Both the position numbers and the translations under genes were made by a program. Shown here piece by piece: positions 43,499 through 53,325 of a stretch of 55,452 bases of DNA. Origin of the DNA: Tissierellia bacterium. Lineage in GTDB: Bacteria > Bacillota > Clostridia > Tissierellales > Tepidimicrobiaceae. The stretch covers positions 1 to 55,452 of the forward strand of contig JAAYFV010000104.1 in NCBI GenBank assembly GCA_012728075.1, written 5' to 3'. Each line of letters opens with the position of its first letter. Positions within the stretch are counted from its first letter, which is position 1. Below the pieces are notes generated by a model. The model saw only the letters and a program-made list of their open reading frames with translations. It ran no database searches and was not told the origin of the DNA.

Positions 43499-43583
43499 AT
43501 AATACTTGCAAATTTTATACTAAAACTCCACAAAGAGCGATTAATATATCAAAAATATGCAATAAAAATAATAATACTTGCAA
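43499..43583 (+). repeat. 13-bp direct repeats upstream of the four-cysteine protein gene
   Basis: ATAATACTTGCAA occurs at 43499-43511 and again at 43571-43583, 72 bp apart. The second copy includes the -35 hexamer TTGCAA, so the element could be an operator. Confidence 0.6.
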
Positions 43584-43606
43584 TCTCTTTGATTTAGTAG
43601 TATAAT
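43578..43606 (+). promoter_or_regulatory. Promoter of the 48-residue protein gene
   Basis: TTGCAA (43578-43583) and TATAAT (43601-43606) are exactly 17 nt apart, with the start codon 34 nt further on. Confidence 0.7.
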
Positions 43607-43639
43607 TTTTGTTAAATAGATACAAAGGGGTAGATAAAT

Positions 43640-43786
43640 ATGAAAAAATCTATTGGTGCTATTAAAGAGAAGAAAAGGGGAAAATATAAAAGGTGTGGAG
43701 CTATAACATGTATAAATAACATTCAAGGATTGTGTAGTTTTGAGATATGTGAACTTTATGAAAATGTACTTATTCAAGAAGATTAG
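43640..43786 (+). CDS. 48-residue four-cysteine protein of unknown function
   Basis: ATG 43640 follows AAAGGGG at 43624-43630 and a strong promoter, and a terminator lies 29 nt after the stop. The product is basic at the N-terminus (KEKKRGKYKR) and then has four cysteines in a C-x4-C-x7-C-x4-C pattern (C19, C24, C32, C37), ending with an acidic QED. The spacing suits a small zinc- or iron-binding knuckle. It has a complete gene architecture of its own, so it is very likely real even though it is short. The family is not recognised. Confidence 0.75.
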   Translation: MKKSIGAIKEKKRGKYKRCGAITCINNIQGLCSFEICELYENVLIQED

Positions 43787-43814
43787 TAGTTTAATTTAGT
43801 TAAAATATTGTAAG

Positions 43815-43848
43815 AAAATAGCCTATTTATCTATTGGGCTATTTTTTT
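43815..43848 (+). terminator. Terminator after the four-cysteine protein gene
   Basis: AAAATAGCC (43815-43823) pairs with GGCTATTTT (43837-43845), and the T run continues. The 154 bp between it and miaB hold only AT-rich DNA with a TATAAT at 43965-43970. Confidence 0.85.
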
Positions 43849-44002
43849 GTTAAAAATTATTGTTTTTTGCAAGAGTAGACTTCTAGTAATTATACATATA
43901 TAATAGATACTACTATTTACTTAATCTTTTTAATTTGCATGGTTCTTTTTTTTTAGATTTTTGTTATAATGATTATAACTAGTTTTTTAGGAGGATTTAC
44001 AA

Positions 44003-45334
44003 ATGAAGAAAAATAAACAAAAATACTATCACATAATAACCTATGGTTGTCAAATGAATGAACATGATTCTGAAAAAATATCCTGGTTACTGGAAGATTT
44101 AGGATATGTTTGGACAGATACAAAAGAAGATAGTGATTTTATTGTATATAATACATGTCTTGTTAGGGAAAACGCTGAACTAAAGGTTTATGGTCAATTA
44201 GGAGCCTTAAAAGGATTAAAAAGACAGAATCCAGATTTGATAATTGCCCTTTGCGGTTGTATGATGCAAAGGGAGGAGATAAGAGAAATTATATTATCTA
44301 AGTATAAACATGTGGATATAATATTTGGAACAAACAATATCCATAAGTTACCTCAGCTAATCCATAGATATGAGCAAACAGGAGATACAATAGTTGATAT
44401 AATAGAAGATAGCCGAGAGATTGTTGAAGATATTAATGCTAATCGCATGTATTCTTATAAAGCTTTTGTTAACATAATGTATGGGTGTAATAATTTTTGT
44501 ACCTATTGTATAGTTCCCTATACAAGGGGACGAGAAAAAAGCAGGGAGCCTAAAAATATAATAAATGAAATCAAAGAGTTGACAAGTAAAGGATATAAAG
44601 AGATAACCTTATTAGGACAAAATGTAAATTCCTATGGTAAAACTTTAAATTATAATTATTCTTTTGCTAAATTATTAAGAGAAATAAATAAAATAGAAGG
44701 GTTAGAAAGAATAAGATTTATGACTTCACACCCTAAAGATTTATCAGATGAATTAATAGAGGCAATGGCTAGTTTAGATAAGGTATGTGAGCATTTACAT
44801 CTACCTGTACAGTCTGGTAGCAATAAAATACTAAAAGCAATGAATAGGAAGTATACTAGAGAAGAATATTTGCTACTTATAGATAAAATTAGGAAAGCTA
44901 TCCCTAACATTGCCATATCAACAGATATTATAGTTGGATTTCCAGGGGAAAGGGAGGAAGATTTTGAAGAAACATTGGATTTAGTTAAGGAAGTTAGATA
45001 TGATTCAGCCTTTACCTTTTTATATTCTATTAGGGAAGGAACTATTGCTGCTAATATGGAAAATCAAGTACCAGATGAAATTAAACATAATAGATTTCAA
45101 AAATTGTTAGACACACTATATCCAATTTTTTATGAGAAAAATCTTAATTACGAGAATAAAATTGTAGAAGTACTAGTAGAAGAAGTTAGCAAAAATGATC
45201 CAAATATGCTGACTGGTAGGACTAGAACAGGTAAATTAATCCATTTTAAAGGCAATAGAGAATTAATAGGGCAGTTGGTAGATGTAAGAATAGACAAGAT
45301 AAAAACTTTTACATTAGAGGGTTATTTAGTTTAA
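44003..45334 (+). CDS. miaB: tRNA-2-methylthio-N6-dimethylallyladenosine synthase
   Basis: This radical-SAM enzyme adds the methylthio group to i6A37 of tRNAs. The 443-residue protein has the N-terminal UPF0004 domain with [12 protein letters not shown] and the auxiliary-cluster cysteines, the radical-SAM motif [20 protein letters not shown], and a C-terminal TRAM domain (about 378-441). AGGAGG at 43990-43995 sets the ATG. It heads the miaB-mutS-mutL-miaA-hfq string, so both i6A37 enzymes, MiaA and MiaB, are encoded in one locus. Confidence 0.97.
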   Translation: MKKNKQKYYHIITYGCQMNEHDSEKISWLLEDLGYVWTDTKEDSDFIVYNTCLVRENAELKVYGQLGALKGLKRQNPDLIIALCGCMMQREEIREIILSKYKHVDIIFGTNNIHKLPQLIHRYEQTGDTIVDIIEDSREIVEDINANRMYSYKAFVNIMYGCNNFCTYCIVPYTRGREKSREPKNIINEIKELTSKGYKEITLLGQNVNSYGKTLNYNYSFAKLLREINKIEGLERIRFMTSHPKDLSDELIEAMASLDKVCEHLHLPVQSGSNKILKAMNRKYTREEYLLLIDKIRKAIPNIAISTDIIVGFPGEREEDFEETLDLVKEVRYDSAFTFLYSIREGTIAANMENQVPDEIKHNRFQKLLDTLYPIFYEKNLNYENKIVEVLVEEVSKNDPNMLTGRTRTGKLIHFKGNRELIGQLVDVRIDKIKTFTLEGYLV

Positions 45335-45350
45335 TATGGAGGTTATAACA

Positions 45351-47966
45351 TTGGAAAATTTAACACCAATGATGAAACAATATATAACAATTAAAGAAAA
45401 GTATCCTGATACAATTCTTTTTTTTAGACTTGGAGATTTTTATGAGATGTTTTTTGATGATGCCATTGTGGCTTCTAAAGAATTAGAAATAGCATTAACT
45501 CAAAGGGATTGTGGTGGAGATAAAAAAGCACCTATGTGTGGTATCCCCCACCATGTATCTGACTCCTATATATCGAAGTTAGTAGAAAAAGGATATAAAG
45601 TTGCTATATGTGAACAATTAGAAGATCCGTCTGTAGCAAAAGGATTAGTAAAAAGAGATGTTATTAGAATAGTAACCCCTGGAACTATATCAGATTTAAA
45701 CGTATTAGATGAAAAATCTAACAACTATTTGGTTTCTATTTATCTAGATAATATAGGAGTGGGCATATCTTATGTAGATACTACTACTGGAGAAATGTAT
45801 ACAACGGAATATATTGGAAATGAGGAAAGCTCTTATACATTTGTGCTAGATGAGTTAGGTAAGATATCTCCATCAGAGATGATAGCTAATAAAATTTTTA
45901 TGAAAAACAAGAAAATTACAAAGTTTATAGAAAACAGATTAAATCCTTTCATAAATTTATATGATGATAAATTTATTGCTCAAAAGGATTGGATAGAGCT
46001 TATTTTGTCTCATTTTAAGATTAATAATTTGAATACAATTGGAATAAAAAACAAAGTATACTCTATTATATCTACTGGGATATTAATAGATTACTTGTAT
46101 AATACTCAAAAAGATTCTCTTGAACATATTATTCAGCTGAATTATTACGAACCAGAAGAATATATGATATTAGATATAAATACTCGTACTAATTTAGAAA
46201 TTCATGAAACTATTATGAGTAGGGAGAAGAAGGGTTCATTAATAGGAGTTTTAGATAAAACTTCAACTGCTATGGGAGGAAGACTTTTAAAGAAATGGTT
46301 AGAACAGCCTTTGATAAATATAAAGGAAATAAAAAAAAGGCAGGATATTGTGGAACATTTTGTAAATGATATTATATTAATGGATCAGGTAAGAGTTTGT
46401 TTAAATTATATATATGATTTGGAGCGTTTAGTTGGAAAGATATCTTATGGAAATTGTAATGCTAGAGATTTAGTATCTCTAAAAAGTTCTATAGGAAAGA
46501 TACCTGAGTTAAAAAAGCTACTATTAGAATCTAAACAAAAAAATTTTAGAGAAATAGGTATGGCCATAGATCCCATGAAGGATATTTATGATTTAATTAA
46601 TAAATCTATTGTAGATAATCCTCCAATATCTATAAAAGAAGGGGGATTAATAAAAGAGGGTTATAACCCAGAACTTGATGAATTAAAGAAAGCAAGTACC
46701 AATGGAAAGCAATGGCTTGCAAAACTGGAAAGAAAAGAAAAAGAAACAACTGGAATAAAAAATTTAAAAATTGGTTTTAATAAAAAAACCGGTTATTTCT
46801 TTGAGGTAACCAACTCAAATTTGAACTTAGTTCCAAAGCATTTTATTAGAAGGCAAACTTTAACCAATTCTGAAAGATTTATTACAGATGAATTAAAAGA
46901 TATAGAAGATAAAATTGTTGGTGCAGAGGACAAGATGGTAGAAATAGAGTATAGGATATTCCAAGAAATAAGGGAGAGAGTAAAATCAGATACTTATAGA
47001 ATACAAAAGGCTAGTAAATTAATTTCTCAAATTGATGTATTAAATTCTTTTGCGCAAGTTGCATATGAGAATGATTATATAAGACCACAGATAAATGATG
47101 AAGGGATAATCCATATAGTAGGAGGAAGACATCCAGTGGTGGAAACCACCATTGAAAATGAAATGTTTGTTCCTAATGATACCTATTTGGATATGAATGC
47201 CAATAGAATACAGATAATAACAGGCCCTAATATGGCTGGGAAATCTACTTATATGAGACAAGTAGCAATTATTGCTTTAATGGCTCAGACAGGTTCCTTT
47301 GTGCCTGCAAAGGCTGCTAATATGGGAATTGTAGATAGAATATTTACTCGAATAGGTGCTTCAGATAATTTATCCCAAGGGGAAAGTACTTTTATGGTAG
47401 AGATGAACGAGGTTTCTAATATTATCAAGAATGCAACAAAAAATAGTTTAATAATATTAGATGAGGTAGGTAGGGGTACTAGTACTTATGACGGTTTAAG
47501 TATTGCTTGGGCAATTGTTGAGTATATTGCAAATAATATAAAAGCTAAAACTTTGTTTGCAACACATTATCATGAGCTAACGGAATTAGAAAAAGAGATT
47601 AAGGGAATAAAAAATCTAACTATATTAGTTGAAGAAAGAGGAGAAGAAATAATATTTCTTAGAAAGATTGTTGAAGGTGCTACTAATAGGAGCTATGGAA
47701 TAGAAGTAGCTAAACTAGCTGGAATTAACGATGCAATAATTGACCGAGCTAATGAGGTATTACATCAAATTGAAAATAGTCATAATTTTTCTATGCATAA
47801 AAAAGAAAAAAATTCTAATAAACAAATGAATATTAAAGATTATCAAAAAGATTATTTTATTGATAGGATAAATAAAATTGATGTATCAAAAATAACTCCA
47901 ATAGAAGCTATTAATATATTATATGAATTAACCGAGGAAGCTAAGAGACTAAAGGAGAAGGCATAA
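45351..47966 (+). CDS. mutS: DNA mismatch repair protein MutS
   Basis: MutS recognises mismatches. The 871-residue protein has the mismatch-binding phenylalanine motif GDFYEMFFDDA, connector, core and clamp domains, and the ATPase with Walker A TGPNMAGKSTYMRQ and signature/Walker B region SLIILDEVGRGTSTYDGLS. A helix-turn-helix dimer motif follows. TTG 45351 is preferred because GGAGGT at 45338-45343 is 7 nt upstream; the ATG at 45336 lies in front of that site. It is co-operonic with mutL. Confidence 0.97.
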   Translation: MENLTPMMKQYITIKEKYPDTILFFRLGDFYEMFFDDAIVASKELEIALTQRDCGGDKKAPMCGIPHHVSDSYISKLVEKGYKVAICEQLEDPSVAKGLVKRDVIRIVTPGTISDLNVLDEKSNNYLVSIYLDNIGVGISYVDTTTGEMYTTEYIGNEESSYTFVLDELGKISPSEMIANKIFMKNKKITKFIENRLNPFINLYDDKFIAQKDWIELILSHFKINNLNTIGIKNKVYSIISTGILIDYLYNTQKDSLEHIIQLNYYEPEEYMILDINTRTNLEIHETIMSREKKGSLIGVLDKTSTAMGGRLLKKWLEQPLINIKEIKKRQDIVEHFVNDIILMDQVRVCLNYIYDLERLVGKISYGNCNARDLVSLKSSIGKIPELKKLLLESKQKNFREIGMAIDPMKDIYDLINKSIVDNPPISIKEGGLIKEGYNPELDELKKASTNGKQWLAKLERKEKETTGIKNLKIGFNKKTGYFFEVTNSNLNLVPKHFIRRQTLTNSERFITDELKDIEDKIVGAEDKMVEIEYRIFQEIRERVKSDTYRIQKASKLISQIDVLNSFAQVAYENDYIRPQINDEGIIHIVGGRHPVVETTIENEMFVPNDTYLDMNANRIQIITGPNMAGKSTYMRQVAIIALMAQTGSFVPAKAANMGIVDRIFTRIGASDNLSQGESTFMVEMNEVSNIIKNATKNSLIILDEVGRGTSTYDGLSIAWAIVEYIANNIKAKTLFATHYHELTELEKEIKGIKNLTILVEERGEEIIFLRKIVEGATNRSYGIEVAKLAGINDAIIDRANEVLHQIENSHNFSMHKKEKNSNKQMNIKDYQKDYFIDRINKIDVSKITPIEAINILYELTEEAKRLKEKA

Positions 47967-47967
47967 G

Positions 47968-49848
47968 ATGAGAAAAATTAAAATATTAGATGAAAAAACA
48001 ATTCAAAAGATTGCCGCTGGTGAAATAATAGATAGACCATCTTCTGTGGTTAAGGAATTAGTAGAAAACTCTTTAGATGCAAATTCTTCAAATATTACTG
48101 TAGAAATAAAACAAGGAGGTAAATCATATATTAGAATTACAGATGATGGTGATGGAATCTTAGAAGATGATTTAGAGATTGCATTTAAACGTCATTCTAC
48201 TAGTAAATTATCAAATGCAGACGATCTTTATCGAATTATGTCTTTTGGATTTAGAGGGGAAGCTTTATCTAGCATATCTACAGTATCTAAGGTTGAAGTA
48301 TTGACTAAAACAGATAAAGATGAATTTGGAATTCAAGCTTTTGTAGAAGAAGGAAATATAATTGATAAAAAACCTGTAGGATGCCCTAAAGGGACAACTA
48401 TGATTATCAGAGATCTATTTTATAATCTTCCTGTAAGAAGAAAATTTTTAAAGTCTGATATATCAGAGGCTAACCATGTAAATGATATAATATATAAATT
48501 AGCTTTGGGTAATCCTGGTATAGCTATAAAATATATTAGAGATAATAAGATTATATTTCAAACTGGGGATAATAATGATATATTTACAAACATATATACC
48601 TTATTGGGAAAAGATTTCAGCGACAATTTGTTAACAATAGAGTATGAAGATGGGGATTTTAGGATTTATGGTTATATATCTAACAATACTTTTTACAGAA
48701 ATAATAGGAGACATCAATATATATATGTCAATAATAGATATATTGATAATAATCATATTTCAAATTTGATAGAAAGTAAATATAGAACTATAATACCAAT
48801 TAATAAGTTTCCAGTGTTTATATTATTCATTGATATAGATCCATCTTTTATTGATGTAAATATCCATCCTACTAAACAACAAATAAAATTTGTAAATCAA
48901 AATAAATTAGATGAAAGATTAGATTATATTATTGATTCTCAGCTTAGAAAAAATCTATCTATTCCAAAAGCATTTTTTGGAGCAAAAGAAGTAAATAATA
49001 ATAAAAAGCAAATTCCATTATTATATGAGGAAATTATACCAAAAAAAGATGAAAACTATGAGCCTAATATAATCAATTTAAATGAAGATGAGCTCCATGA
49101 TAGAATTGATGAAAAAATTAGAAACTTAAATAATAAAGATAAGATAGCAGAATCCCCATTAAATTATGGACCAGAGTATATTAATATAAACAATATAGAT
49201 GAAAAACAGATAGTAGATTATGAATCACAAGATGGTAAAAAAAATATAAATAAGTTAAAGGATGTTTTAAAAAGATCAAGACCTATAGGCATACTTTTTT
49301 CTACTTATATATTATTAGAAGATATTTTACTTGATAATCTATTAATTATAGATCAACATGCTGCTCATGAAAGAATTATGTTTGAAAAATATAAAAGTGA
49401 ATATGAAAGGGAAGAAGTGGCCATTCAACATCTATTAACTCCTGAAGTCCTAGAGTTAACTAATACGGAAATTGAAATAGTTAAGGATAATATAGAATTA
49501 TTTAATAGACTGGGTTTTATTGTAGAGGAGTTTGGAACTAATAGTGTTATTATTAGAGGTGTACCTATGTTGTTTGGTAAGCCTCAAACTAAGCGTTTGT
49601 TTTTAGAATTAATAGATTCTATAAATCATGATATTAAGAGTAGTTATGAAGTTAGATTAGATAAAATAATGAAAATAGCTTGTACTGAAGCTATTAAAAG
49701 TGGTGACAAGATTAAGGATATTGAAATAAATAGTTTGATAAGACAATTAGGAAATACAGCTAATCCCTATACTTGTCCCCATGGACGCCCAACAATTATA
49801 CAGATATCAAGAAAAAATTTAGAAAAAGAATTTAAAAGAATCATGTAA
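47968..49848 (+). CDS. mutL: DNA mismatch repair protein MutL
   Basis: MutL couples MutS to strand removal. The 626-residue protein has the GHKL ATPase with VVKELVENSLDA, ITDDGDGI and GFRGEALSSIS, then a transducer domain with VDVNIHPTKQQIKF, a linker and the dimerisation/endonuclease domain. The latter carries the DQHAAHERIMFEKY metal motif, ACTEAIKSGD and CPHGRP, so this is the nicking type found in bacteria without MutH. It lies 1 nt after mutS, after AGGAGAAGG at 47954-47962. Confidence 0.97.
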   Translation: MRKIKILDEKTIQKIAAGEIIDRPSSVVKELVENSLDANSSNITVEIKQGGKSYIRITDDGDGILEDDLEIAFKRHSTSKLSNADDLYRIMSFGFRGEALSSISTVSKVEVLTKTDKDEFGIQAFVEEGNIIDKKPVGCPKGTTMIIRDLFYNLPVRRKFLKSDISEANHVNDIIYKLALGNPGIAIKYIRDNKIIFQTGDNNDIFTNIYTLLGKDFSDNLLTIEYEDGDFRIYGYISNNTFYRNNRRHQYIYVNNRYIDNNHISNLIESKYRTIIPINKFPVFILFIDIDPSFIDVNIHPTKQQIKFVNQNKLDERLDYIIDSQLRKNLSIPKAFFGAKEVNNNKKQIPLLYEEIIPKKDENYEPNIINLNEDELHDRIDEKIRNLNNKDKIAESPLNYGPEYININNIDEKQIVDYESQDGKKNINKLKDVLKRSRPIGILFSTYILLEDILLDNLLIIDQHAAHERIMFEKYKSEYEREEVAIQHLLTPEVLELTNTEIEIVKDNIELFNRLGFIVEEFGTNSVIIRGVPMLFGKPQTKRLFLELIDSINHDIKSSYEVRLDKIMKIACTEAIKSGDKIKDIEINSLIRQLGNTANPYTCPHGRPTIIQISRKNLEKEFKRIM

Positions 49849-49859
49849 AGGATGATATA

Positions 49860-50807
49860 ATGGGAAAAAAAGATAATTTAATAGTGTTGTTAGGGCCAAC
49901 TGCAGTTGGTAAAACAGATATATCTATACAGTTAGCTAATAGAATAAAAGGTGAAATTATTTCCGCTGATTCAATGCAAATATATAAATATATGGACATT
50001 GGAACAGCTAAGATTACTAAAGATGAGATGGATAATATACCCCACTATTTAATAGATATTGTGTATCCAGATGAGGAGTTTACAGTTGCAGATTTTAAAA
50101 AAACAGCTTGTGATTATATAAAAAGGATTAACAATAAAGGTAATATTCCAATGCTAGTGGGAGGGACAGGGCTATATATTAATTCTATAGTATATGAATT
50201 AAAATTTACTCAAGTAAAACCAAATGAAGAACTTAGAGAAAAATATTATAATATAGCAGATAAATATGGCAATCAATACTTATATGAAGAATTAATGAAA
50301 GTAGACCCTATTTCGGCAAGACGTATTAATATTAATGATACAAAAAGAATAATTAGAGCTTTAGAAGTATTACATGAGACTGGTAAGCCTATGTCCTATT
50401 ATAATAAGAATTTTAGAAAGGAAACAGATAAGTATAACTTAGTAATGATTGGGTTTACTATGGATAGAGCTAAACTATACTCTAGAATAAATAAAAGGGT
50501 TGATATTATGATAGATGAAGGTTTAGTAGATGAAGTAAAAATGCTAATGGATATGGGATATACAAAGGATCTAACCTCTATGCAGGCAATTGGTTATAAA
50601 GAAATTATTAATTACTTGGAAGGAAATATGGATTTATATGAAACCATAGAAGTACTAAAAAGAAATACTAGAAGATTTGCCAAAAGACAATTGACCTGGT
50701 TTAAAAGGGACGATAGAATAAAGTGGATTAATGTGGATAAGTTTGATTCTATAGATGCTATTAGCAAGTATTTAGCTGATTATATTTTAAAATTATTACA
50801 AATATAA
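49860..50807 (+). CDS. miaA: tRNA dimethylallyltransferase
   Basis: MiaA isopentenylates A37 of UNN-reading tRNAs, the substrate for MiaB. The 315-residue protein has the P-loop [46 protein letters not shown] and [10 protein letters not shown]. The start follows AAAGGATG at 49847-49854. It lies upstream of hfq as in many bacteria. It uses DMAPP, tying it to IspA and IspH in the same window. Confidence 0.97.
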   Translation: MGKKDNLIVLLGPTAVGKTDISIQLANRIKGEIISADSMQIYKYMDIGTAKITKDEMDNIPHYLIDIVYPDEEFTVADFKKTACDYIKRINNKGNIPMLVGGTGLYINSIVYELKFTQVKPNEELREKYYNIADKYGNQYLYEELMKVDPISARRININDTKRIIRALEVLHETGKPMSYYNKNFRKETDKYNLVMIGFTMDRAKLYSRINKRVDIMIDEGLVDEVKMLMDMGYTKDLTSMQAIGYKEIINYLEGNMDLYETIEVLKRNTRRFAKRQLTWFKRDDRIKWINVDKFDSIDAISKYLADYILKLLQI

Positions 50808-50824
50808 CTGAAGGAGGATGTAAT

Positions 50825-51061
50825 ATGAAAGGAAATATCAATTTACAAGATGTTTTTTTGAATAAGGCAAGAAAAGAAAATTCAAGTCTTACTGTGTACT
50901 TAATAAATGGATACCAAATAAGGGGAATAGTGAAGGGATTTGACAATTATACTATTATTTTAGAAACTGAAGGAAAGCAACAACTAATTTATAAACATGC
51001 AATATCTACTATTATTCCAAGTCAATATATAGATTTGAGTAACAAATCTATAGAAGAATAG
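50825..51061 (+). CDS. hfq: RNA chaperone Hfq
   Basis: The 78-residue Sm-like protein forms hexamers that bind sRNA and mRNA. Sm1 lies at about 10-48 with [23 protein letters not shown] and FDNYTIILE; Sm2 follows with IYKHAIST, the usual YKHAI motif. The C-terminal tail is short and acidic, as in Firmicutes. GAAGGAGGA at 50810-50818 precedes the ATG. Its presence makes Hfq-dependent regulation possible here. Confidence 0.95.
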   Translation: MKGNINLQDVFLNKARKENSSLTVYLINGYQIRGIVKGFDNYTIILETEGKQQLIYKHAISTIIPSQYIDLSNKSIEE

Positions 51062-51079
51062 ATTAAATTACTCGGATGT

Positions 51080-51096
51080 CTCTGATTATATCAGAG
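51080..51096 (+). promoter_or_regulatory. Hairpin between hfq and ynbB
   Basis: CTCTGAT (51080-51086) pairs with ATCAGAG (51090-51096). It is followed by GCTTTAGCGTTTTT, so it may partly terminate or attenuate transcription into ynbB. Confidence 0.45.
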
Positions 51097-51129
51097 GCTT
51101 TAGCGTTTTTACTAGAGAGGTGGTTTAAC

Positions 51130-52434
51130 ATGGACAAGGATACGATAAATATATTATGTAAAGAATATAATATAAATCCAAAGGTTATAGATTACGTTAA
51201 TAGAAAAGAAGAATTGATAAAAGATAAATTTCATAAAATCCAGGAAATTAAAGAATATAATCAATTAAAAGTAATTTATAGCATGCAAAAATCAAGACTT
51301 AGTTCCACAGATTTTAATTGGACTACAGGATATGGGTATGGAGATATAGGAAGAGATAAAGTGGAAGAGATTTATTCCTATGTATTTAATACTGAGAACG
51401 CTCTAGTAAGGCCTACAATAGTTTCGGGGACTCATGCTATTACTTTAACATTATCGGGGCTCTTAAGACCTGGTGACGAGTTTATTTCTATAACTGGGAG
51501 TCCATATGATACTTTGCAAAAAGTTATAGGAGTAAAAGGGGATATACAAGGGACCTTATTGGAATATGGGATAAAATATAGAGAAATCCCTTTAAATAAT
51601 GGAAAGATAGATATAGAAAAGGTTATTAACAGTATCACAGAAAAAACTAAACTTTTATTGATTCAAAGATCTACAGGATATAGCGATAGAAAAGCCATAT
51701 CTATTGATGAAATGGAAATTGCAATAAATAAAATAAAACAACACAACAAGGATATTATTATAATGGTAGATAATTGTTATGGAGAATTTGTTGAAAAATT
51801 AGAGCCTGGTGATGTAGGGGCAGATATAATTGCAGGTTCCCTGATAAAAAACCCTGGAGGAGGTTTAGCTTTAACTGGTGGATATATAGTAGGGAAAACC
51901 AATTTAGTTGAACAAGTTGCAAATAGGAGTACAGCACCTGGATTAGGAAAGGATTGTGGACTAACTTTTGGAACTACTAGAACAACATTACAGGGACTTT
52001 TTTTAGCGCCTCATATAGTAGCAGAGGCAATTAAAGGAGCTCTATTAGTTGGAATAGTTTATAAAGAATTAGGATTTGAAGTAATACCAGATGTAGAAGA
52101 TGATAGAAGTGATATAATACAAGCTATAAAATTTAATTCTCCTGATAGAGTGATAGAATTCTGCAAAGGTATTCAGGAGGCTTCAGCGGTTGATTCTTTT
52201 GTCACACCAATACCTTGGGATATGCCTGGATATGAAGAAAAAGTAATAATGGCAGCTGGAGGTTTTGTAGATGGTTCATCTATTGAGTTAAGTGCTGATG
52301 GTCCTATGAGAGAACCTTATTTTGCATATTATCAAGGCGGTTTAACGTATGAACATTGTAAACTTGGAGTTCTGGTATCTTTAAACAATCTATTAAATAA
52401 CAGTTTAATTGACAAAAAGAAGCTAGTTTATTAA
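51130..52434 (+). CDS. ynbB: Methionine gamma-lyase family PLP enzyme (YnbB, aluminium resistance family)
   Basis: The 434-residue protein is a fold-type I pyridoxal-phosphate enzyme of the cystathionine beta-lyase/methionine gamma-lyase superfamily in the DUF/aluminium-resistance branch. It has the FNWTTGYGYGDIGRDK N-terminal motif, RPTIVSGTHAI, MVDNCYGEF and the Schiff-base lysine in AGSLIKNPGGG. ATG 51130 follows GAGAGGTGG at 51115-51123; a frame extending further upstream would lie in the hairpin. In Bacillus ynbB also follows hfq. The true substrate is not established. Confidence 0.9.
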   Translation: MDKDTINILCKEYNINPKVIDYVNRKEELIKDKFHKIQEIKEYNQLKVIYSMQKSRLSSTDFNWTTGYGYGDIGRDKVEEIYSYVFNTENALVRPTIVSGTHAITLTLSGLLRPGDEFISITGSPYDTLQKVIGVKGDIQGTLLEYGIKYREIPLNNGKIDIEKVINSITEKTKLLLIQRSTGYSDRKAISIDEMEIAINKIKQHNKDIIIMVDNCYGEFVEKLEPGDVGADIIAGSLIKNPGGGLALTGGYIVGKTNLVEQVANRSTAPGLGKDCGLTFGTTRTTLQGLFLAPHIVAEAIKGALLVGIVYKELGFEVIPDVEDDRSDIIQAIKFNSPDRVIEFCKGIQEASAVDSFVTPIPWDMPGYEEKVIMAAGGFVDGSSIELSADGPMREPYFAYYQGGLTYEHCKLGVLVSLNNLLNNSLIDKKKLVY

Positions 52435-52449
52435 TTCTAGCTTCTTTTT
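52414..52449. terminator. Bidirectional terminator between ynbB and lexA
   Basis: AAAAAGAAGCTAG (52414-52426) pairs with CTAGCTTCTTTTT (52437-52449). The A and T runs on the two sides let it serve both converging transcripts. It overlaps the end of ynbB. Confidence 0.88.
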
Positions 52450-52464
52450 GTTTTAATAGATTAT

Positions 52465-53082
52465 TTAAATTTTTCTATAGAGTCCAATTACTTTTCCCAA
52501 AATTATAACATAATTTGTTAATATAGGTTCCATGGAAGTATTTTCTGGTTGAAGACGAATATGATCTTTTTCTTTATAAAAAGTTTTTACAGTAGCTTCA
52601 TCTTCAATTAATGCTACTACTATATCTCCATTATTAGCATCATTTTGTTGTTTTACTAAAACAAAATCATCGCTGTATATTCCTGCATCAATCATGCTGT
52701 CACCTTCTACTTTTAGCATGAACAGAGAACCTCTTTCTGCTATTTCAATAGGAACGGGGAAAGTATCCTCAATATGTTCAATTGCCAAAATTGGTTGACC
52801 AGCGGTTACTTTACCTATAATAGGGATATCAACTGTTTTTTTAGGTGTAAACAGAGAATCATCATCTTTGTTTAATATTTCAATAGCCCTAGGCTTAGTA
52901 GGATCTTTTCTAATATATTCTTTATTCTCTAGTATTTCCAAGTGCCTATGAACCGTTGAAGTTGACTTTAAGTTTACACCTTTACAAATTTCCCTTACTG
53001 ATGGAGGATAGCCTTGTCTTTGGATATGGTTTTTAATGAAATGTAGTATTTCTATTTGCTTTTGACTTAAATCTTCGTACAT
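52465..53082 (-). CDS. lexA: LexA repressor
   Basis: LexA is the SOS repressor, cleaved when RecA is activated. The 205-residue protein has an N-terminal winged helix (1-70) with GYPPSVREI and [13 protein letters not shown], the cleavage bond A94-G95 in VTAGQPI, catalytic S129 (GDSMID) and K166 (ATVKTF). ATG 53082 follows GAGGTG on the - strand; a GTG 9 nt earlier is less likely. A promoter at 53217-53189 with an overlapping LexA box indicates autorepression. It diverges from the YneA-like gene as in Bacillus. Confidence 0.97.
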   Translation of the reverse strand: MYEDLSQKQIEILHFIKNHIQRQGYPPSVREICKGVNLKSTSTVHRHLEILENKEYIRKDPTKPRAIEILNKDDDSLFTPKKTVDIPIIGKVTAGQPILAIEHIEDTFPVPIEIAERGSLFMLKVEGDSMIDAGIYSDDFVLVKQQNDANNGDIVVALIEDEATVKTFYKEKDHIRLQPENTSMEPILTNYVIILGKVIGLYRKI

Positions 53083-53188
53083 AAAAAACACCTCACAATT
53101 AAAGATAATATTTTGGACACGTATTACATATAATTAAATATGGACAAATTATCATGTTGCTGAAATATATTCATTCTAAGTTTAACTT

Positions 53189-53217
53189 ATTATAACATAT
53201 AGATTTAAAATAATCAA
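53189..53217 (-). promoter_or_regulatory. lexA promoter
   Basis: On the - strand TTGATT (53217-53212) and TATAAT (53194-53189) are 17 nt apart. The LexA box at 53215-53228 overlaps the -35. The leader to the ATG is about 100 nt. Confidence 0.7.
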
Positions 53218-53228
53218 ACGTGGGTTCG
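53215..53228. promoter_or_regulatory. LexA (SOS) box 1, at the lexA promoter
   Basis: CAAACGTGGGTTCG reads CGAACCCACGTTTG on the - strand, matching the Gram-positive SOS box GAAC-N4-GTTY with flanking C/G. Confidence 0.8.
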
Positions 53229-53246
53229 TATTTTTAACAAAAACTA

Positions 53247-53275
53247 TTGACAAAGAACTAATGTTTCGGTAAAAT
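53247..53275 (+). promoter_or_regulatory. Promoter of the YneA-like gene
   Basis: A perfect TTGACA (53247-53252) and TAAAAT (53270-53275) are 17 nt apart. LexA box 2 fills the spacer and box 3 lies just after the start point, so repression by LexA should be tight. Confidence 0.8.
53254..53268. promoter_or_regulatory. LexA (SOS) box 2, in the yneA promoter spacer
   Basis: AGAACTAATGTTTCG contains GAAC-TAAT-GTTT, the SOS-box core, between the -35 and -10 of the divergent promoter. Confidence 0.8.
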
Positions 53276-53283
53276 GTATATAA

Positions 53284-53298
53284 CGAACAAACGTTTAG
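53284..53298. promoter_or_regulatory. LexA (SOS) box 3, downstream of the yneA start point
   Basis: CGAACAAACGTTTAG contains GAAC-AAAC-GTTT. It is centred about 10 nt after the predicted transcription start. Confidence 0.8.
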
Positions 53299-53325
53299 AA
53301 CTTATGTATGGTATGAGGTGATATT

